A stretch of 32,599 bases of DNA, taken from the NCBI GenBank assembly GCA_012034075.1, contig JAAURD010000030.1, positions 1 to 32,599 of the forward strand, given 5' to 3'. The notes beneath the pieces were generated by a model, which saw nothing but the letters and a program-made list of their open reading frames with translations, did no database searches and was not told the DNA's origin. This DNA comes from Chloroflexaceae bacterium. GTDB taxonomy: Bacteria; Chloroflexota; Chloroflexia; Chloroflexales; Chloroflexaceae. The translations under genes were made by a program, and so were the position numbers. How positions within the stretch are numbered: position 1 is the first letter of the stretch; the number at the start of each line of letters is the position of its first letter. Positions 8,237 to 16,590 of this stretch are shown here, one piece after another.

Positions 8237-8698
8237 TTATGCTAAAGAAGACTCTCGCAAGGTCGCACAGGCTTCGCGCAACACACCCGTTACAATATCG
8301 GGCGGTGCTCCCCAGCCTTCAATCGATGAATCGACCAGCAACGGGTAACGGGTACTGATACCTCCTACATCTGTTGTTTCAACACCAATAACCACCATAC
8401 GTATCTGCGTTTCTCGAATGGCATACGAACACATCCAACATGGTTCTGCCGTCGTATAGAGCGTACACCCACTCAGGTTGAGCGTTCCCAACGTCTGACA
8501 TGCCCCACGAAGAGCAATGATCTCGGCATGGCCTGTCACATCCAGAGTCTGGGGTAAGGTCTCCTGTCCAGTTGCAACGATCCGTTCGGCAGCAACAACC
8601 AGTGCCCCAACCCCAAGATTCTCTGCCTGTCGCGCTGCTTCAGCCAGACGCAAACACTGTTCCATATACCATGTATGTTGCGCCTCATTCATGCCCAC
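8237..8698 (-). CDS. Nucleoside/base deaminase of the TadA-guanine deaminase class
   Basis: A 153-residue zinc-dependent deaminase of the cytidine deaminase-like superfamily (COG0590). The zinc and catalytic residues are complete: H57 and E59 in TGHAE, C87 and C90 in PCWMC. True tRNA adenosine deaminases usually have AHAE; TGHAE and the C-terminal GISTRYPLL region fit better with base deaminases such as guanine or cytosine deaminase, so I do not call tadA. The ATG at 8698 overlaps the end of the FMN-protein gene by 14 bp, implying co-translation; an ATG two codons later is possible. It converges on the histidine kinase gene, with about 50 bp between. Confidence 0.82.
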   Translation of the reverse strand: MGMNEAQHTWYMEQCLRLAEAARQAENLGVGALVVAAERIVATGQETLPQTLDVTGHAEIIALRGACQTLGTLNLSGCTLYTTAEPCWMCSYAIRETQIRMVVIGVETTDVGGISTRYPLLVDSSIEGWGAPPDIVTGVLREACATLRESSLA

Positions 8699-9613
8699 GT
8701 TCCGACACCTCCGGATGAAAGGGCGAATAGCTCATAAACTCCCAGCACCAGGGCAGTCGTTGCGCGGTTTCGATCACCTGACTGATGCTATACCGGACCA
8801 GTCGTTCAGCCCCCGGATACGGTTGGACCAACGCCTCATCCCAGATAATCTGTGCCTGCCCGGTCATCTGCAGCGTACTGCCAGTCGCAAAATCCAAAAA
8901 CAGGAGCCCGCTCTGAGGATGCACCGCAATATTGCCCAGGGTATTGAACATCATATTGCCGGTATAGTCCGGCCAAAGCAGTGCGCTGTCATCCAGCATC
9001 TGGATAAAACCAGGATGGCCTCCACGATGAGACGCATCAGCACCGCCGGCCGGATGCGCACTGGCAATAAAAAAGGTATCGGCCTGGGTGATCCATTGTT
9101 GCTGGCTCTGGTTCAGACCCGTAGCCACATGCACAATCGATGGGTTGAGCTCTGTTCCAGGCGTTCCCTCGATCTGACGTGCCTGAATATACTTGGGGCA
9201 GTTGGCATACACCTGTTGTGCATGCACCAGCAGCCGGCCATCAGTAGCGCGTTCAACCCGACCATTCAAGCGCATACGCCGACGTGACGCAAACTCAATT
9301 GCCAGCAGGCCAATCATCGGGTTGGTCAAGATATTAGCCGCAAGTGGGTCACCTGGCAGCGGCTTTGCATCAATCAGTGCTGTCCACTCATCCAAACAGT
9401 GATACATCCTGGGTCTCCGGTCAATATCGAAGCCCATACTTGATGTTCCGTATCGATGGAAGCGACGATCACCATCTGCTGCCGTTGCAAGAAATCTTGT
9501 GCTGCCGTTGGCAGAAACGTTTTGATGCTTTGCCCAATACGCTGGGCCTGAACTTGCACGCCAGCTTGCGCCTGCACCATGTGTTCTCCGGGGTGAAATG
9601 GATCATGATCCAT
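8685..9613 (-). CDS. FMN-binding split-barrel (PNPOx-like) protein, frameshifted
   Basis: Two overlapping frames together make one protein of about 309 residues in the pyridoxamine 5'-phosphate oxidase-like flavin-binding superfamily (COG3576 type). The first part (9613 down to about 9395) carries FHPGEHMVQAQAG and VWASILTGDPG, the usual N-terminus. The second (about 9394 down to 8685) carries LPGDPLAANI, DTFFIASAHP and PDYTGNMMFNTLGNI. Family alignment expects the reading ITV then LDEWTALIDA. One missing T in the run at 9394-9396 (AAA on the plus strand) accounts exactly for the frame change. The start at 9613 has AGAAGGG upstream. Either the gene is dead or the sequence has a one-base error. 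The substrate is unknown; the deaminase gene follows in the same operon. Confidence 0.78.
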
Positions 9614-9746
9614 ACAAACCCTTCTTTCGTTTACTGCAGAGATATCGGTGTAGGTGATATCGCTGCTTGCTGGTTCCTAGAAAAAACCGCACGATGGCCC
9701 GTTATCAGTCAGCTCCTACTGGTCGATCATCGGCGCCCGTGGGTCT

Positions 9747-10142
9747 CTAAATCTCCAGCCGAATCCCATCGGGATCGGTAAAAAAGATGCCGCCAGACGT
9801 CTTCCCCTCACGATGCGCCACAATACCATCGTAGATCAGCGCTACCTGTTGTTCACGCAGCCGTTGCTCAAACGCTATCACATCTTCGATACGCGCCACC
9901 TCGAAAGAAAGATGGTGCAGACCAGGGCTATGACTATCAAAATGACCCTCACTCTGCTCCCACAGCGTCAAGACCAGGCGTTCCCCATCGCTCAAAAACA
10001 CAAAACGATGACCCTCAACATACGATTCGTGTGCGACCGTAAAGCCAAACACATCCTGATAAAACTGCCGTGAACGTTCAACATCAGTGACATTCAGGCC
10101 AATATGCCCAGTCTGGACCTGGATCGGCAATGAACCAGACAT
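9747..10142 (-). CDS. VOC superfamily (glyoxalase/dioxygenase-fold) protein
   Basis: A 131-residue vicinal oxygen chelate protein, with metal-dependent enzymes and resistance proteins as relatives. The two beta-alpha-beta-beta-beta units are clear. The first begins GHIGLNVTDVERSRQFY with candidate ligand H13. The second begins PGLHHLSFEV (H76/H77) and ends FTDPDGIRLEI with E130. These are the positions of the usual His/Glu metal ligands. Substrate cannot be assigned. It is divergent from the CGNR regulator at 10308, and its promoter is interleaved with that gene's promoter, so it is the likely target of that regulator. The FMN-protein gene follows 133 bp downstream on the same strand. Confidence 0.88.
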   Translation of the reverse strand: MSGSLPIQVQTGHIGLNVTDVERSRQFYQDVFGFTVAHESYVEGHRFVFLSDGERLVLTLWEQSEGHFDSHSPGLHHLSFEVARIEDVIAFEQRLREQQVALIYDGIVAHREGKTSGGIFFTDPDGIRLEI

Positions 10143-10217
10143 TTGTGCTTTCCGTTCAGGTTCAAAATAAGACTTGTCTCTCCAAAATAACTACCTATTG
10201 TTGTTTTAGACGGTGTT

Positions 10218-10298
10218 ATTGTATCATGCCCATCTGGAGCTGTCAAGAGCCAGATTCTCCAATCGTAACTTGTCAAGAGCTGATTCCATGGTTATAAT
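10218..10298. promoter_or_regulatory. Divergent VOC/CGNR promoters sharing a 10-bp direct repeat
   Basis: Minus strand: TTGACA (10246-10241), 17-nt spacer, TACAAT (10223-10218), driving the VOC gene. Plus strand: TTGTCA (10270-10275), 17-nt spacer, TATAAT (10293-10298), driving the CGNR gene. The sequence TGTCAAGAGC occurs at 10241-10250 and again at 10271-10280, exactly 30 bp apart (about three helical turns). One copy contains the VOC -35 box, the other overlaps the CGNR -35 box. This arrangement would let one regulator occlude both promoters. Confidence 0.72.
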
Positions 10299-10307
10299 AG
10301 AACGACT

Positions 10308-10952
10308 ATGAATAGTTACTCGGCAGAATCGAATACGAATACAGCTGATTTCATGTTTCTTGGCGGTCACCCATGCCTGGATTTTGTCAACACCGAAATG
10401 ATGGTACAGGAACAACGTACCGATCTCTTGACCAATCCAGAACGACTGCTTGAATGGCTTGAAACAACCAGCCTCGTAACCGCCGAGACCGCGAACTGGG
10501 TTCGTCAAGGGTGGCTTGACGATGGATCCGGTGCATTGGTGCTGGAACAGGCCCGTACCTTACGTCAGATGCTGCGCACCATGTTTGATCAAATCATTGA
10601 TGGCACAACGGTTGATCCTGCCATCATTACCGCGATCAACGCCTACCTTGCGGTGCAAGCACTACAATTGAACCTGGTACAACACGCACATGATTTTGAT
10701 GCAGAGTGGGTTCTCATGCCACGCGAGCCACAGCATATCCTGGCATCCATTGCTGCCATCACCGTCGATTTGCTCACCGCCGGCGAACAACGCCGCATCA
10801 AACGCTGCGAGAATCCGTCCTGCATTCGCTATTTCTATGATACCACCCGCAACCATTCACGTCGCTGGTGTAGCATGGAACAGTGTGGTAATCGCATGAA
10901 AGTAGCAGCGTATTATCGCCGCAAACGCCCACAACAAAAAGGTTCTGACTAA
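10308..10952 (+). CDS. CGNR zinc-finger (ABATE-type) putative transcriptional regulator
   Basis: A 214-residue protein. The N-terminal half (about 15-155) begins FMFLGGHPCLDFVNTE, the hallmark of the ABATE/ginsenoside-type ligand-binding domain. The C-terminal about 45 residues form the CGNR zinc finger: C167, C172, C188 and C193, the last in CGNR, followed by a basic tail. The family is regarded as transcriptional regulators that bind DNA through the finger. The -10 hexamer ends only nine bases before the ATG at 10308, and no ribosome-binding site is visible, so the mRNA is probably leaderless or nearly so. It is divergent from the VOC gene with shared repeat elements, implying autoregulation and control of the neighbour. 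Confidence 0.88.
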   Translation: MNSYSAESNTNTADFMFLGGHPCLDFVNTEMMVQEQRTDLLTNPERLLEWLETTSLVTAETANWVRQGWLDDGSGALVLEQARTLRQMLRTMFDQIIDGTTVDPAIITAINAYLAVQALQLNLVQHAHDFDAEWVLMPREPQHILASIAAITVDLLTAGEQRRIKRCENPSCIRYFYDTTRNHSRRWCSMEQCGNRMKVAAYYRRKRPQQKGSD

Positions 10953-10966
10953 CTCATATCAGATAG

Positions 10967-11000
10967 CCTTTGTGAAACCTTCGTGTCCTTCGTGTTTTTT
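10967..11000 (+). repeat. Short CCTT(C/T)GTG repeat motif in intergenic space
   Basis: Three near-tandem copies of CCTTYGTG (10967-10974, 10978-10985 and 10987-10994) are followed by a run of six T. I recall similar CTTCGTG-type strings in intergenic DNA of several environmental phyla. It lies between the convergent CGNR and truB genes. Its role is unknown. Confidence 0.35.
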
Positions 11001-11049
11001 GGGGTAAATCTCAGACCCTCTTTTCATCGGTCGGTGTGTGTACAGCACA

Positions 11050-11952
11050 TTAACTGAGCACCTTCACCGGATGCCAGCCAGTCGCAGTAGGGCGTAAGAT
11101 TGCCAGCAAACGACCATCGGCAGTGTGTGCCCGTAGCCACACCGCCGATGGATAATCGAGCAAGACCGGCAGCCCATGCCGCACACGCTCTGCATCTGTC
11201 GGCTGCAATGTAATCATCGGCCAGTCGGCAATGGCTGTTTCGGGTGGGCGCAATACCTCGGCCAACGGCACACTCCCATCAACCAGAGGTTGCAATGCCA
11301 CGGCGTGTGCTAGCTGAAATGGGCCAACCCATGTCCGCTCCAAACGCACCAGATACCCACCGCAGCCCAATGCAGCACCGATATCACGTGCCAGTGACCG
11401 AACATAGGTCCCCTTACTACAGATAATCTCCAGCGTCAGCAACGCCCTGCCCGGTGGCGATACCCCTTGTGCATCTGGCTGCTGTTGCCAGTCAAGCATA
11501 TCCAGCGTGGTTATCGTCACCGCCCGTGGCGCACGTTCCACCACCTGGCCGGATCGGGCCAGGTCATACAACCGCTGGCCCTCATGATGCAATGCCGCAT
11601 ACATCGGCGGCACCTGCCAGATATCCCCGCGATATGCGTTGAGCACCTCCTCGATCTGGCCGGTATTCAGCAGCGGAACATGCTGCTCCGTCAAGATGTC
11701 GCCTTCGGCATCATCGGTTGTTGTCGTCATTCCCAGACCGACCGTGGCGCGATACCCCTTGCGAGCCTCGCTCAGATACTCAATGAGCCGGGTTGCTGAC
11801 CCCAATGCCACCGGTAGCACTCCCGTCGCTGCCGGGTCCAGTGTCCCCGCATGCCCCGTCTTAACCCGCCGACCGGCCAGACGCCGAATACGAGCAACGA
11901 CATCATGCGATGTCAACCCCGCTGGCTTATTGATATTGAGAAAACCGCGCAT
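11050..11952 (-). CDS. truB: tRNA pseudouridine(55) synthase
   Basis: A 300-residue enzyme that converts U55 of tRNA to pseudouridine in the T-loop. The N-terminal GFLNINKPAGLTSHDVV and the catalytic GHAGTLDPAATGVL with D39 are diagnostic. CSKGTYVRSLARDIG near 190-205 is the second family motif. A C-terminal PUA-like region (about 245-300) completes the usual length. The ATG is preceded by AAGGGAG. It sits alone, divergent from the gene at 12110 and convergent with the CGNR gene. The rbfA, infB and rpsO genes that often accompany truB are not here. Confidence 0.95.
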   Translation of the reverse strand: MRGFLNINKPAGLTSHDVVARIRRLAGRRVKTGHAGTLDPAATGVLPVALGSATRLIEYLSEARKGYRATVGLGMTTTTDDAEGDILTEQHVPLLNTGQIEEVLNAYRGDIWQVPPMYAALHHEGQRLYDLARSGQVVERAPRAVTITTLDMLDWQQQPDAQGVSPPGRALLTLEIICSKGTYVRSLARDIGAALGCGGYLVRLERTWVGPFQLAHAVALQPLVDGSVPLAEVLRPPETAIADWPMITLQPTDAERVRHGLPVLLDYPSAVWLRAHTADGRLLAILRPTATGWHPVKVLS

Positions 11953-12068
11953 TGCTCCCTTACACCAATCTTACCCTATCCATGTTGCCCTATCATACCA
12001 CGCTTGCCTGTGTTATTTCCTGGTTTATTCGATTTGTTGTGTTATGCTGTGGTGTCATATTCGACAGG

Positions 12069-12094
12069 TCATGGTATACTAAAAGAGGTATAAT
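12069..12094 (+). promoter_or_regulatory. Promoter(s) for the 12110-14971 operon
   Basis: TATACT (12075-12080) preceded by TGG is an extended -10; a start near 12087 leaves a leader of about 23 nt with the GGGAGG site. A second hexamer, TATAAT (12089-12094), would start inside the ribosome-binding site and is less likely to be used for this gene. Confidence 0.45.
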
Positions 12095-12109
12095 CATATG
12101 GGAGGAAGT

Positions 12110-12745
12110 ATGAGCGCGACACTCACAGAACTTGACCTGATTGTGGGATCGCTCATCACCACACGGCCAGAGGAAGACCTGGAAATCTTTGAAGAAGAAC
12201 AGGTCATGGTACTACAGGTGCAAGATCAACTCGCCGCTGAAGGCATTGAAATCGATCTGACCTGTCAGCCCGGCGTGGAAGTCTGGGAAGGGGGGATCGA
12301 ATCGATCGGTGCGCTCTACCAACTGAGCCGTCTCGCTATCCATCTCGAGCAGGGACACGATGTCCAATCCATTCTCGAAGATGGGCCAGTGATCTATGCA
12401 GATGATCTGGATACCGCTGTGACCAGTGTTTGGCAACACGCGAGCAGCACCCGTTTCCCGCACCTTATCAATTTGCAAGGCTTCGATAGCTACTACCTGC
12501 CCATCGATTTTGCTCAGCCGCTCTGGTTTCCCTTTCATCATCACGATGTGACGCAGGAACAGCTGGACCATGAACTCGCCTTTTTTGGCTCGACCATCGC
12601 ACTTCAACGCGAATTGATCGAATTGGCTCCCCTCTTACAACAGGCCGGTATCCCAACGCGTTCTGCCGCGTATCAGTGTTTTAGCACCCTGCAACAGGCT
12701 GTCGTGCAAAGTTTGCACTATGGTCTGCCCATCATTATCTGGTAA
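12110..12745 (+). CDS. Hypothetical protein upstream of MiaB
   Basis: A 211-residue soluble acidic protein that I do not recognise. It has no membrane segment, no signal peptide and no clear motif; several predicted helices surround residues such as FDSYYLPIDFAQPLWFPFHHHD (three histidines at about 147-149). The start at 12110 is chosen over the ATG at 12098 because GGGAGG lies directly before it. Its TAA overlaps the ATG of the MiaB gene (TAATG at 12743-12747), so the two are translationally coupled. The context suggests a housekeeping or RNA-linked role, but this is inference only. Confidence 0.65.
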   Translation: MSATLTELDLIVGSLITTRPEEDLEIFEEEQVMVLQVQDQLAAEGIEIDLTCQPGVEVWEGGIESIGALYQLSRLAIHLEQGHDVQSILEDGPVIYADDLDTAVTSVWQHASSTRFPHLINLQGFDSYYLPIDFAQPLWFPFHHHDVTQEQLDHELAFFGSTIALQRELIELAPLLQQAGIPTRSAAYQCFSTLQQAVVQSLHYGLPIIIW

Positions 12746-14130
12746 TGGTACGTATGACCGAAATCCATCTTATCGAACAACATCAAGTCAGAACGGTGTT
12801 CCCGTCAATCGACCGCAATCACACCCCACGGAGTCAGCGCTATTTCGTCTGGACCGTGGGTTGTCAAATGAATGTGTCCGACTCGGAGCGCTTAGAAGCC
12901 GCACTCCAGGCCGTTGGCTACAGCCCATCGAACCGACCAGAAGATGCCAGCTTTATTGTGCTGAACTCGTGTAGTGTGCGTGCCAGTGCCGAAGAGCGCA
13001 TCTTTGGGAAACTGGGTCAGATACAGTATATCAAACAACGTCAACCCGATACCACTGTTGTGCTCTGGGGTTGCATGGTCGGCCCCGAAAACCAGTCGTT
13101 GTTTCAAGCACAGCTCCCGATGGTCGATCATTTTGTGTCGCCATCGGCAGTCGATCAGATCGTCGCTCTGGCGCCCAATCCGGTCTATCAGATAGAAGAG
13201 CCCGTTTTGCCCGTGCGTGATTGGCAACATCCCCCCGTCTCGGTTTTTGTGCCGATCCAATATGGCTGCAATATGACTTGTTCCTACTGCGTTATTCCCC
13301 TGCGCCGTGGTCGGGAACGCAGTCGGCCAATGGCCGAAATTGCCACCGAAGTGCAAAAGCTGGTTGACCATGGGGTTAAAGAGATTGTGTTGCTGGGGCA
13401 GATTGTTGATTCATGGGGGCATGATTTACCTGGTCGGCCAACGCTGGCGCAGTTACTCCGGCATATACACGATACGCCCGGTCTGCTCCGTCTGCGTTTT
13501 CTTACCTCCCATCCCGCTTGGATGACCGATGAACTGATTCACACTGTAGCGCAATTACCACGTTGCCAGCCAGAAATCAACTTGCCCGTACAAGCCGGGC
13601 ACGATACTGTGCTACAATATATGCGCAGAGGCTATACCGTTGCGCGGTATCGCGAACTGGTACACAAAATACGCACGGCAATACCACATATTGCCCTGAC
13701 AACCGATATTATTGTAGGACATCCGGGCGAAACCCGCGAACATGTTGCCCAGACCTTGGCACTGGTCGAAGAAATACGCTTTGACAAAATCCATATTGCC
13801 ATGTTCTCGGCTCGTCCTGGTACACGTGCTGCGGCTCAGGAGGATGACCCCACCCTGGCTGTCGCAGAAGCCGAAAAGCACTACCGCCGGCGCCAACTGG
13901 AACAAGTGCAAGAACGCATTGCCACCGATATTAACGCCCGTCTTCTGGGGCAAACCGTTGACGTGCTGGTGGAAACCGAAAGCCGCGGGAAGTGGCGTGG
14001 TCGTACCGGTGGCAACAAACTGGTCTTTTTTACCTATCCAATCGATCAAACAGGGCGGGTTGTGCCTGTACGCATCAGCCATACCAGTCCCTGGTCATTA
14101 CAAGGAGTCTGTCTTGACCAAGCAAGATGA
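12745..14130 (+). CDS. miaB: tRNA-2-methylthio-N6-dimethylallyladenosine synthase (MiaB-type)
   Basis: A 461-residue radical SAM methylthiotransferase that adds a methylthio group to i6A37 of tRNA. The N-terminal cluster-binding domain has C40 (TVGCQMN), C76 (LNSCSVR) and C110 (WGCMVG). The radical SAM cluster is C175, C179 and C182 (CNMTCSYC), followed by IPLRRGRERSRP. A C-terminal TRAM-like domain spans about residues 385-455 (NARLLGQTVDVLVE). These are all expected for MiaB rather than MtaB or RimO, though the boundary is set by family detail I can only judge by eye. The start overlaps the previous stop, and the next gene begins inside its last 17 bases, so it is the centre of a three-gene coupled operon. 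Confidence 0.9.
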   Translation: MVRMTEIHLIEQHQVRTVFPSIDRNHTPRSQRYFVWTVGCQMNVSDSERLEAALQAVGYSPSNRPEDASFIVLNSCSVRASAEERIFGKLGQIQYIKQRQPDTTVVLWGCMVGPENQSLFQAQLPMVDHFVSPSAVDQIVALAPNPVYQIEEPVLPVRDWQHPPVSVFVPIQYGCNMTCSYCVIPLRRGRERSRPMAEIATEVQKLVDHGVKEIVLLGQIVDSWGHDLPGRPTLAQLLRHIHDTPGLLRLRFLTSHPAWMTDELIHTVAQLPRCQPEINLPVQAGHDTVLQYMRRGYTVARYRELVHKIRTAIPHIALTTDIIVGHPGETREHVAQTLALVEEIRFDKIHIAMFSARPGTRAAAQEDDPTLAVAEAEKHYRRRQLEQVQERIATDINARLLGQTVDVLVETESRGKWRGRTGGNKLVFFTYPIDQTGRVVPVRISHTSPWSLQGVCLDQAR

Positions 14131-14971
14131 ACGGCAACGACTATGCCGCCGATTGCAAGAATATGCTATTCAAATAGCTAGCGCCAACCGCTGGCAAGAG
14201 GCGATTGAAATCAATCAGCAGATAATCCTGTTTGGCGAAGATGCCATCACCTACAATCGTCTGGGTAAAGCCTATATGGAACAGGGGCAATATAGTGAGG
14301 CACTTGAAGCCTACCAGCAAACGTTGCGCTTGAACCCGACCAATAGCATTGCGCGCAAAAATGTCACGAAACTTGAGGCACTACAAGCACGTGGAATCAC
14401 GCAGATTGATATGGAAGAGCATCTACCACGGAAACGCATTGATCTGCGCATGCTCATTACTGAGGCCGGCAAAACAACGCTCACCAAACTGACCGAAGTC
14501 CAGCGTACTGCCGAAGTCGAGGCACTATCACCAGCGGAACAGGTGGAATTGAGTTTTGAAGACAACTTTGTCGTAGCCAAAAATCTCGAAGGCTACCTGA
14601 TTGGTCGACTCGAACCCAAACTGGGTCAACGCTTATCCGATTTGATGCGCGGTGGCAACCGCTATATTGGCATCGTTGCCCAGGCTGATCCACGGAAAGG
14701 GGAAATCCGTCTCCTGATTCGCGAAACCTACCAATCACCCAACCAACGCGACCGTATCTCCTTCCCTGGGCAATTGGGCGAAGGTCTTGGCCTGTACCAT
14801 ATGCCCAGCCTGCGCTACGACTACGATACCGAAGAAGAAGAACTCCTCGATGAAGGTCCAATGGATGACACCGAAGCCTTTGGCGCCGATGAAGAAGATA
14901 CCGAAACGGAGCTTGGCCTCGAAGATATTGAAAAAGATATTGCCGATGATGATGAATCGCTCGAAGAATAA
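14114..14971 (+). CDS. TPR protein with acidic C-terminal tail
   Basis: A 285-residue protein. Residues about 13-80 form two tetratricopeptide-like helical repeats (YNRLGKAYMEQGQYSEALEA is the clearest). Residues about 140-205 form a beta-rich region (FVVAKNLEGYLIGRLEPKLG, YIGIVAQADP, EIRLLIRE) that loosely resembles HIRAN-like or other small barrels. The last about 45 residues are strongly acidic (D/E). The start is TTG at 14114 with AAGGAG (14102-14107) six bases upstream, overlapping the end of miaB; no in-frame ATG exists nearby. TPR domains bind proteins, and the acidic tail suggests nucleic-acid mimicry or ribosome contact, but the partner is unknown. Confidence 0.78.
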   Translation: MTKQDERQRLCRRLQEYAIQIASANRWQEAIEINQQIILFGEDAITYNRLGKAYMEQGQYSEALEAYQQTLRLNPTNSIARKNVTKLEALQARGITQIDMEEHLPRKRIDLRMLITEAGKTTLTKLTEVQRTAEVEALSPAEQVELSFEDNFVVAKNLEGYLIGRLEPKLGQRLSDLMRGGNRYIGIVAQADPRKGEIRLLIRETYQSPNQRDRISFPGQLGEGLGLYHMPSLRYDYDTEEEELLDEGPMDDTEAFGADEEDTETELGLEDIEKDIADDDESLEE

Positions 14972-15026
14972 GCCAGCCATGATCACGAGATTGGGCCAAA
15001 CATACTGGCATCTCTGCCATACTCTG

Positions 15027-15035
15027 TGCTATACT
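15027..15035 (+). promoter_or_regulatory. Extended -10 promoter of the AAA+/CpaF operon
   Basis: TGC followed by TATACT (15030-15035) gives an extended -10 element in the 171-bp gap before the AAA+ gene. No clear -35 is present. Transcription would begin near 15042 with a leader of about 100 nt. Confidence 0.4.
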
Positions 15036-15142
15036 GATAGCAACAACGCTCAGATAGCAGGTTTTTGCGCTGGTATCTCGGTCAATAGCAACCGAACTGA
15101 ACAAATGAGCCATCTTGTAATAACCATGAAAGGGGTGGACGT

Positions 15143-16519
15143 ATGAGTTTCCAGGTAAGTCAATATATTCCAGATCCTGACGAACAGGAAGTTGAAACAG
15201 CGCCCAAAGTTCCCCCACAACCAACATCGATCCAGGAAACTGGCTTGAATATGAGCTTTCTGAACGATTTGGTCTTAAAAATCATCTACTTTCATGGAAA
15301 TATCACGGCCAATCAACTTCAGAATGAGACCAAGCTGCCATTTATGAATGTGCTAGATAAGGTGCTGGAATTTCTCAAGCTCGAAGAATTTGTCGATATT
15401 ATTGGTTCAGAAGGCGGTGGTTTCAGCGAGCGTTCTTTCCAATATGTCACGACCAACCGTGGTCGTCTGAAAGTACAAGAATTACTGGACCGTTCTCAGT
15501 ATGCCAGTGCTGCACCGGTACCGTTAGAACAGTATCTGGCGATGGTGCGCAAACAATCACTGACAGACGTTGTCGTAGATCGCCCAACGATTCGTCAAGC
15601 CTTTGGTCATCTGGTCATTGGTGACCGTTTGCTTGACCGCATCGGTCCATCGGCGAACTCTGCTCGTTCACTCTTTCTGTATGGCCCTCCTGGGAATGGC
15701 AAGACCACCATTGCCGAAGGTATTTCGAATCTGTTCAGTGATGATATTCTCATACCCTATGCCATCGAAATCGATGGCCAGATCATCAAGATCTTTGACC
15801 CACTCAACCATAAAGTCGTGGAAGAACCGGTAATGGAACCCGTGATCGAAGACACCAATAATCCTTTCGGCGTTGCGGCAGAGGTATCCTCCGACTATAT
15901 GCCCGATCGGCGCTGGCTTGTCTGTAAGCGTCCACAGGTTGTCGTTGGTGGTGAACTCATTCTCGAACAGCTCGAGTTGATCTTTGACCCTTATTCAAAA
16001 GTCTATGAAGCTCCCTTCCAAATGAAATCGAACGGGGGTCTGTTTCTCATTGACGACTTTGGTCGCCAGAAATGTCGGCCGATGGACCTGTTGAACCGTT
16101 GGATTGTGCCCCTGGAAAAACGGGTTGATTATCTCGCACTGCAAAATGGCAAAAAAATCGCTATCCCCTTTGATGTGCTGATTGTCTTTTCTACCAACCT
16201 CTCGCCCAAAGACCTGGTTGATGATGCCTTTCTGCGACGTATTCGGCACAAAATTGAGGTACCCAACCCGTCACCCAACGAATTTCGCGAGATTTTTAAG
16301 CGCGTTGCCAATGCCAAAAACATTCCCTATAGCGATGACGGCTTACGTTATCTGATTCAGGAGCACTATATGAAGACTGGGCGGGATTTGCGGGCATGTC
16401 ATCCACGTGACCTGTGCGATCAGATTCTCGATGAAGCCAAATATCGGGGTATCCCACCAGCCATGAACAAAGAACTCCTTGACCGAGCATGTGCTGCTTA
16501 TTTCGTTCGTCTCTCATAG
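15143..16519 (+). CDS. AAA+ ATPase with N-terminal winged-helix-like domain
   Basis: A 458-residue ATPase. Residues about 35-115 look like a winged helix (NITANQLQNETKLPFMNVLDKVLEFLKLEEFVD, then a YVTTNRGRLK wing). The AAA+ module follows: Walker A GPPGNGKT (181-188), Walker B GLFLIDDFG (299-307), sensor 1 FSTN (349-352) and an arginine-rich FLRRIRHKIEV (363-373). The helix following the P-loop is interrupted by an insert of about 80 residues (215-295) of unknown role. MoxR/AAA_5-type motors remodel protein complexes. The ATG has AAAGGGGTGG upstream. It shares an operon with the CpaF gene 71 bp downstream, so it may act with that secretion ATPase. Confidence 0.85.
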   Translation: MSFQVSQYIPDPDEQEVETAPKVPPQPTSIQETGLNMSFLNDLVLKIIYFHGNITANQLQNETKLPFMNVLDKVLEFLKLEEFVDIIGSEGGGFSERSFQYVTTNRGRLKVQELLDRSQYASAAPVPLEQYLAMVRKQSLTDVVVDRPTIRQAFGHLVIGDRLLDRIGPSANSARSLFLYGPPGNGKTTIAEGISNLFSDDILIPYAIEIDGQIIKIFDPLNHKVVEEPVMEPVIEDTNNPFGVAAEVSSDYMPDRRWLVCKRPQVVVGGELILEQLELIFDPYSKVYEAPFQMKSNGGLFLIDDFGRQKCRPMDLLNRWIVPLEKRVDYLALQNGKKIAIPFDVLIVFSTNLSPKDLVDDAFLRRIRHKIEVPNPSPNEFREIFKRVANAKNIPYSDDGLRYLIQEHYMKTGRDLRACHPRDLCDQILDEAKYRGIPPAMNKELLDRACAAYFVRLS

Positions 16520-16590
16520 CCCAAACCATGGTGGGCCTGCATACCTTGTGAACGGTGGGCCGTCCCACCACCAGAGATCAGGAGGTTTTG

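Noticed and set aside
8517-9287. 256-residue plus-strand frame
   Set aside because: It is the antisense shadow of the deaminase and FMN-protein genes, both of which show catalytic or family motifs on the minus strand.
9641-9661. GATATC-9 bp-GATATC pair upstream of the FMN-protein gene
   Set aside because: Each half is only a 6-bp palindrome and common by chance; no promoter element overlaps convincingly.
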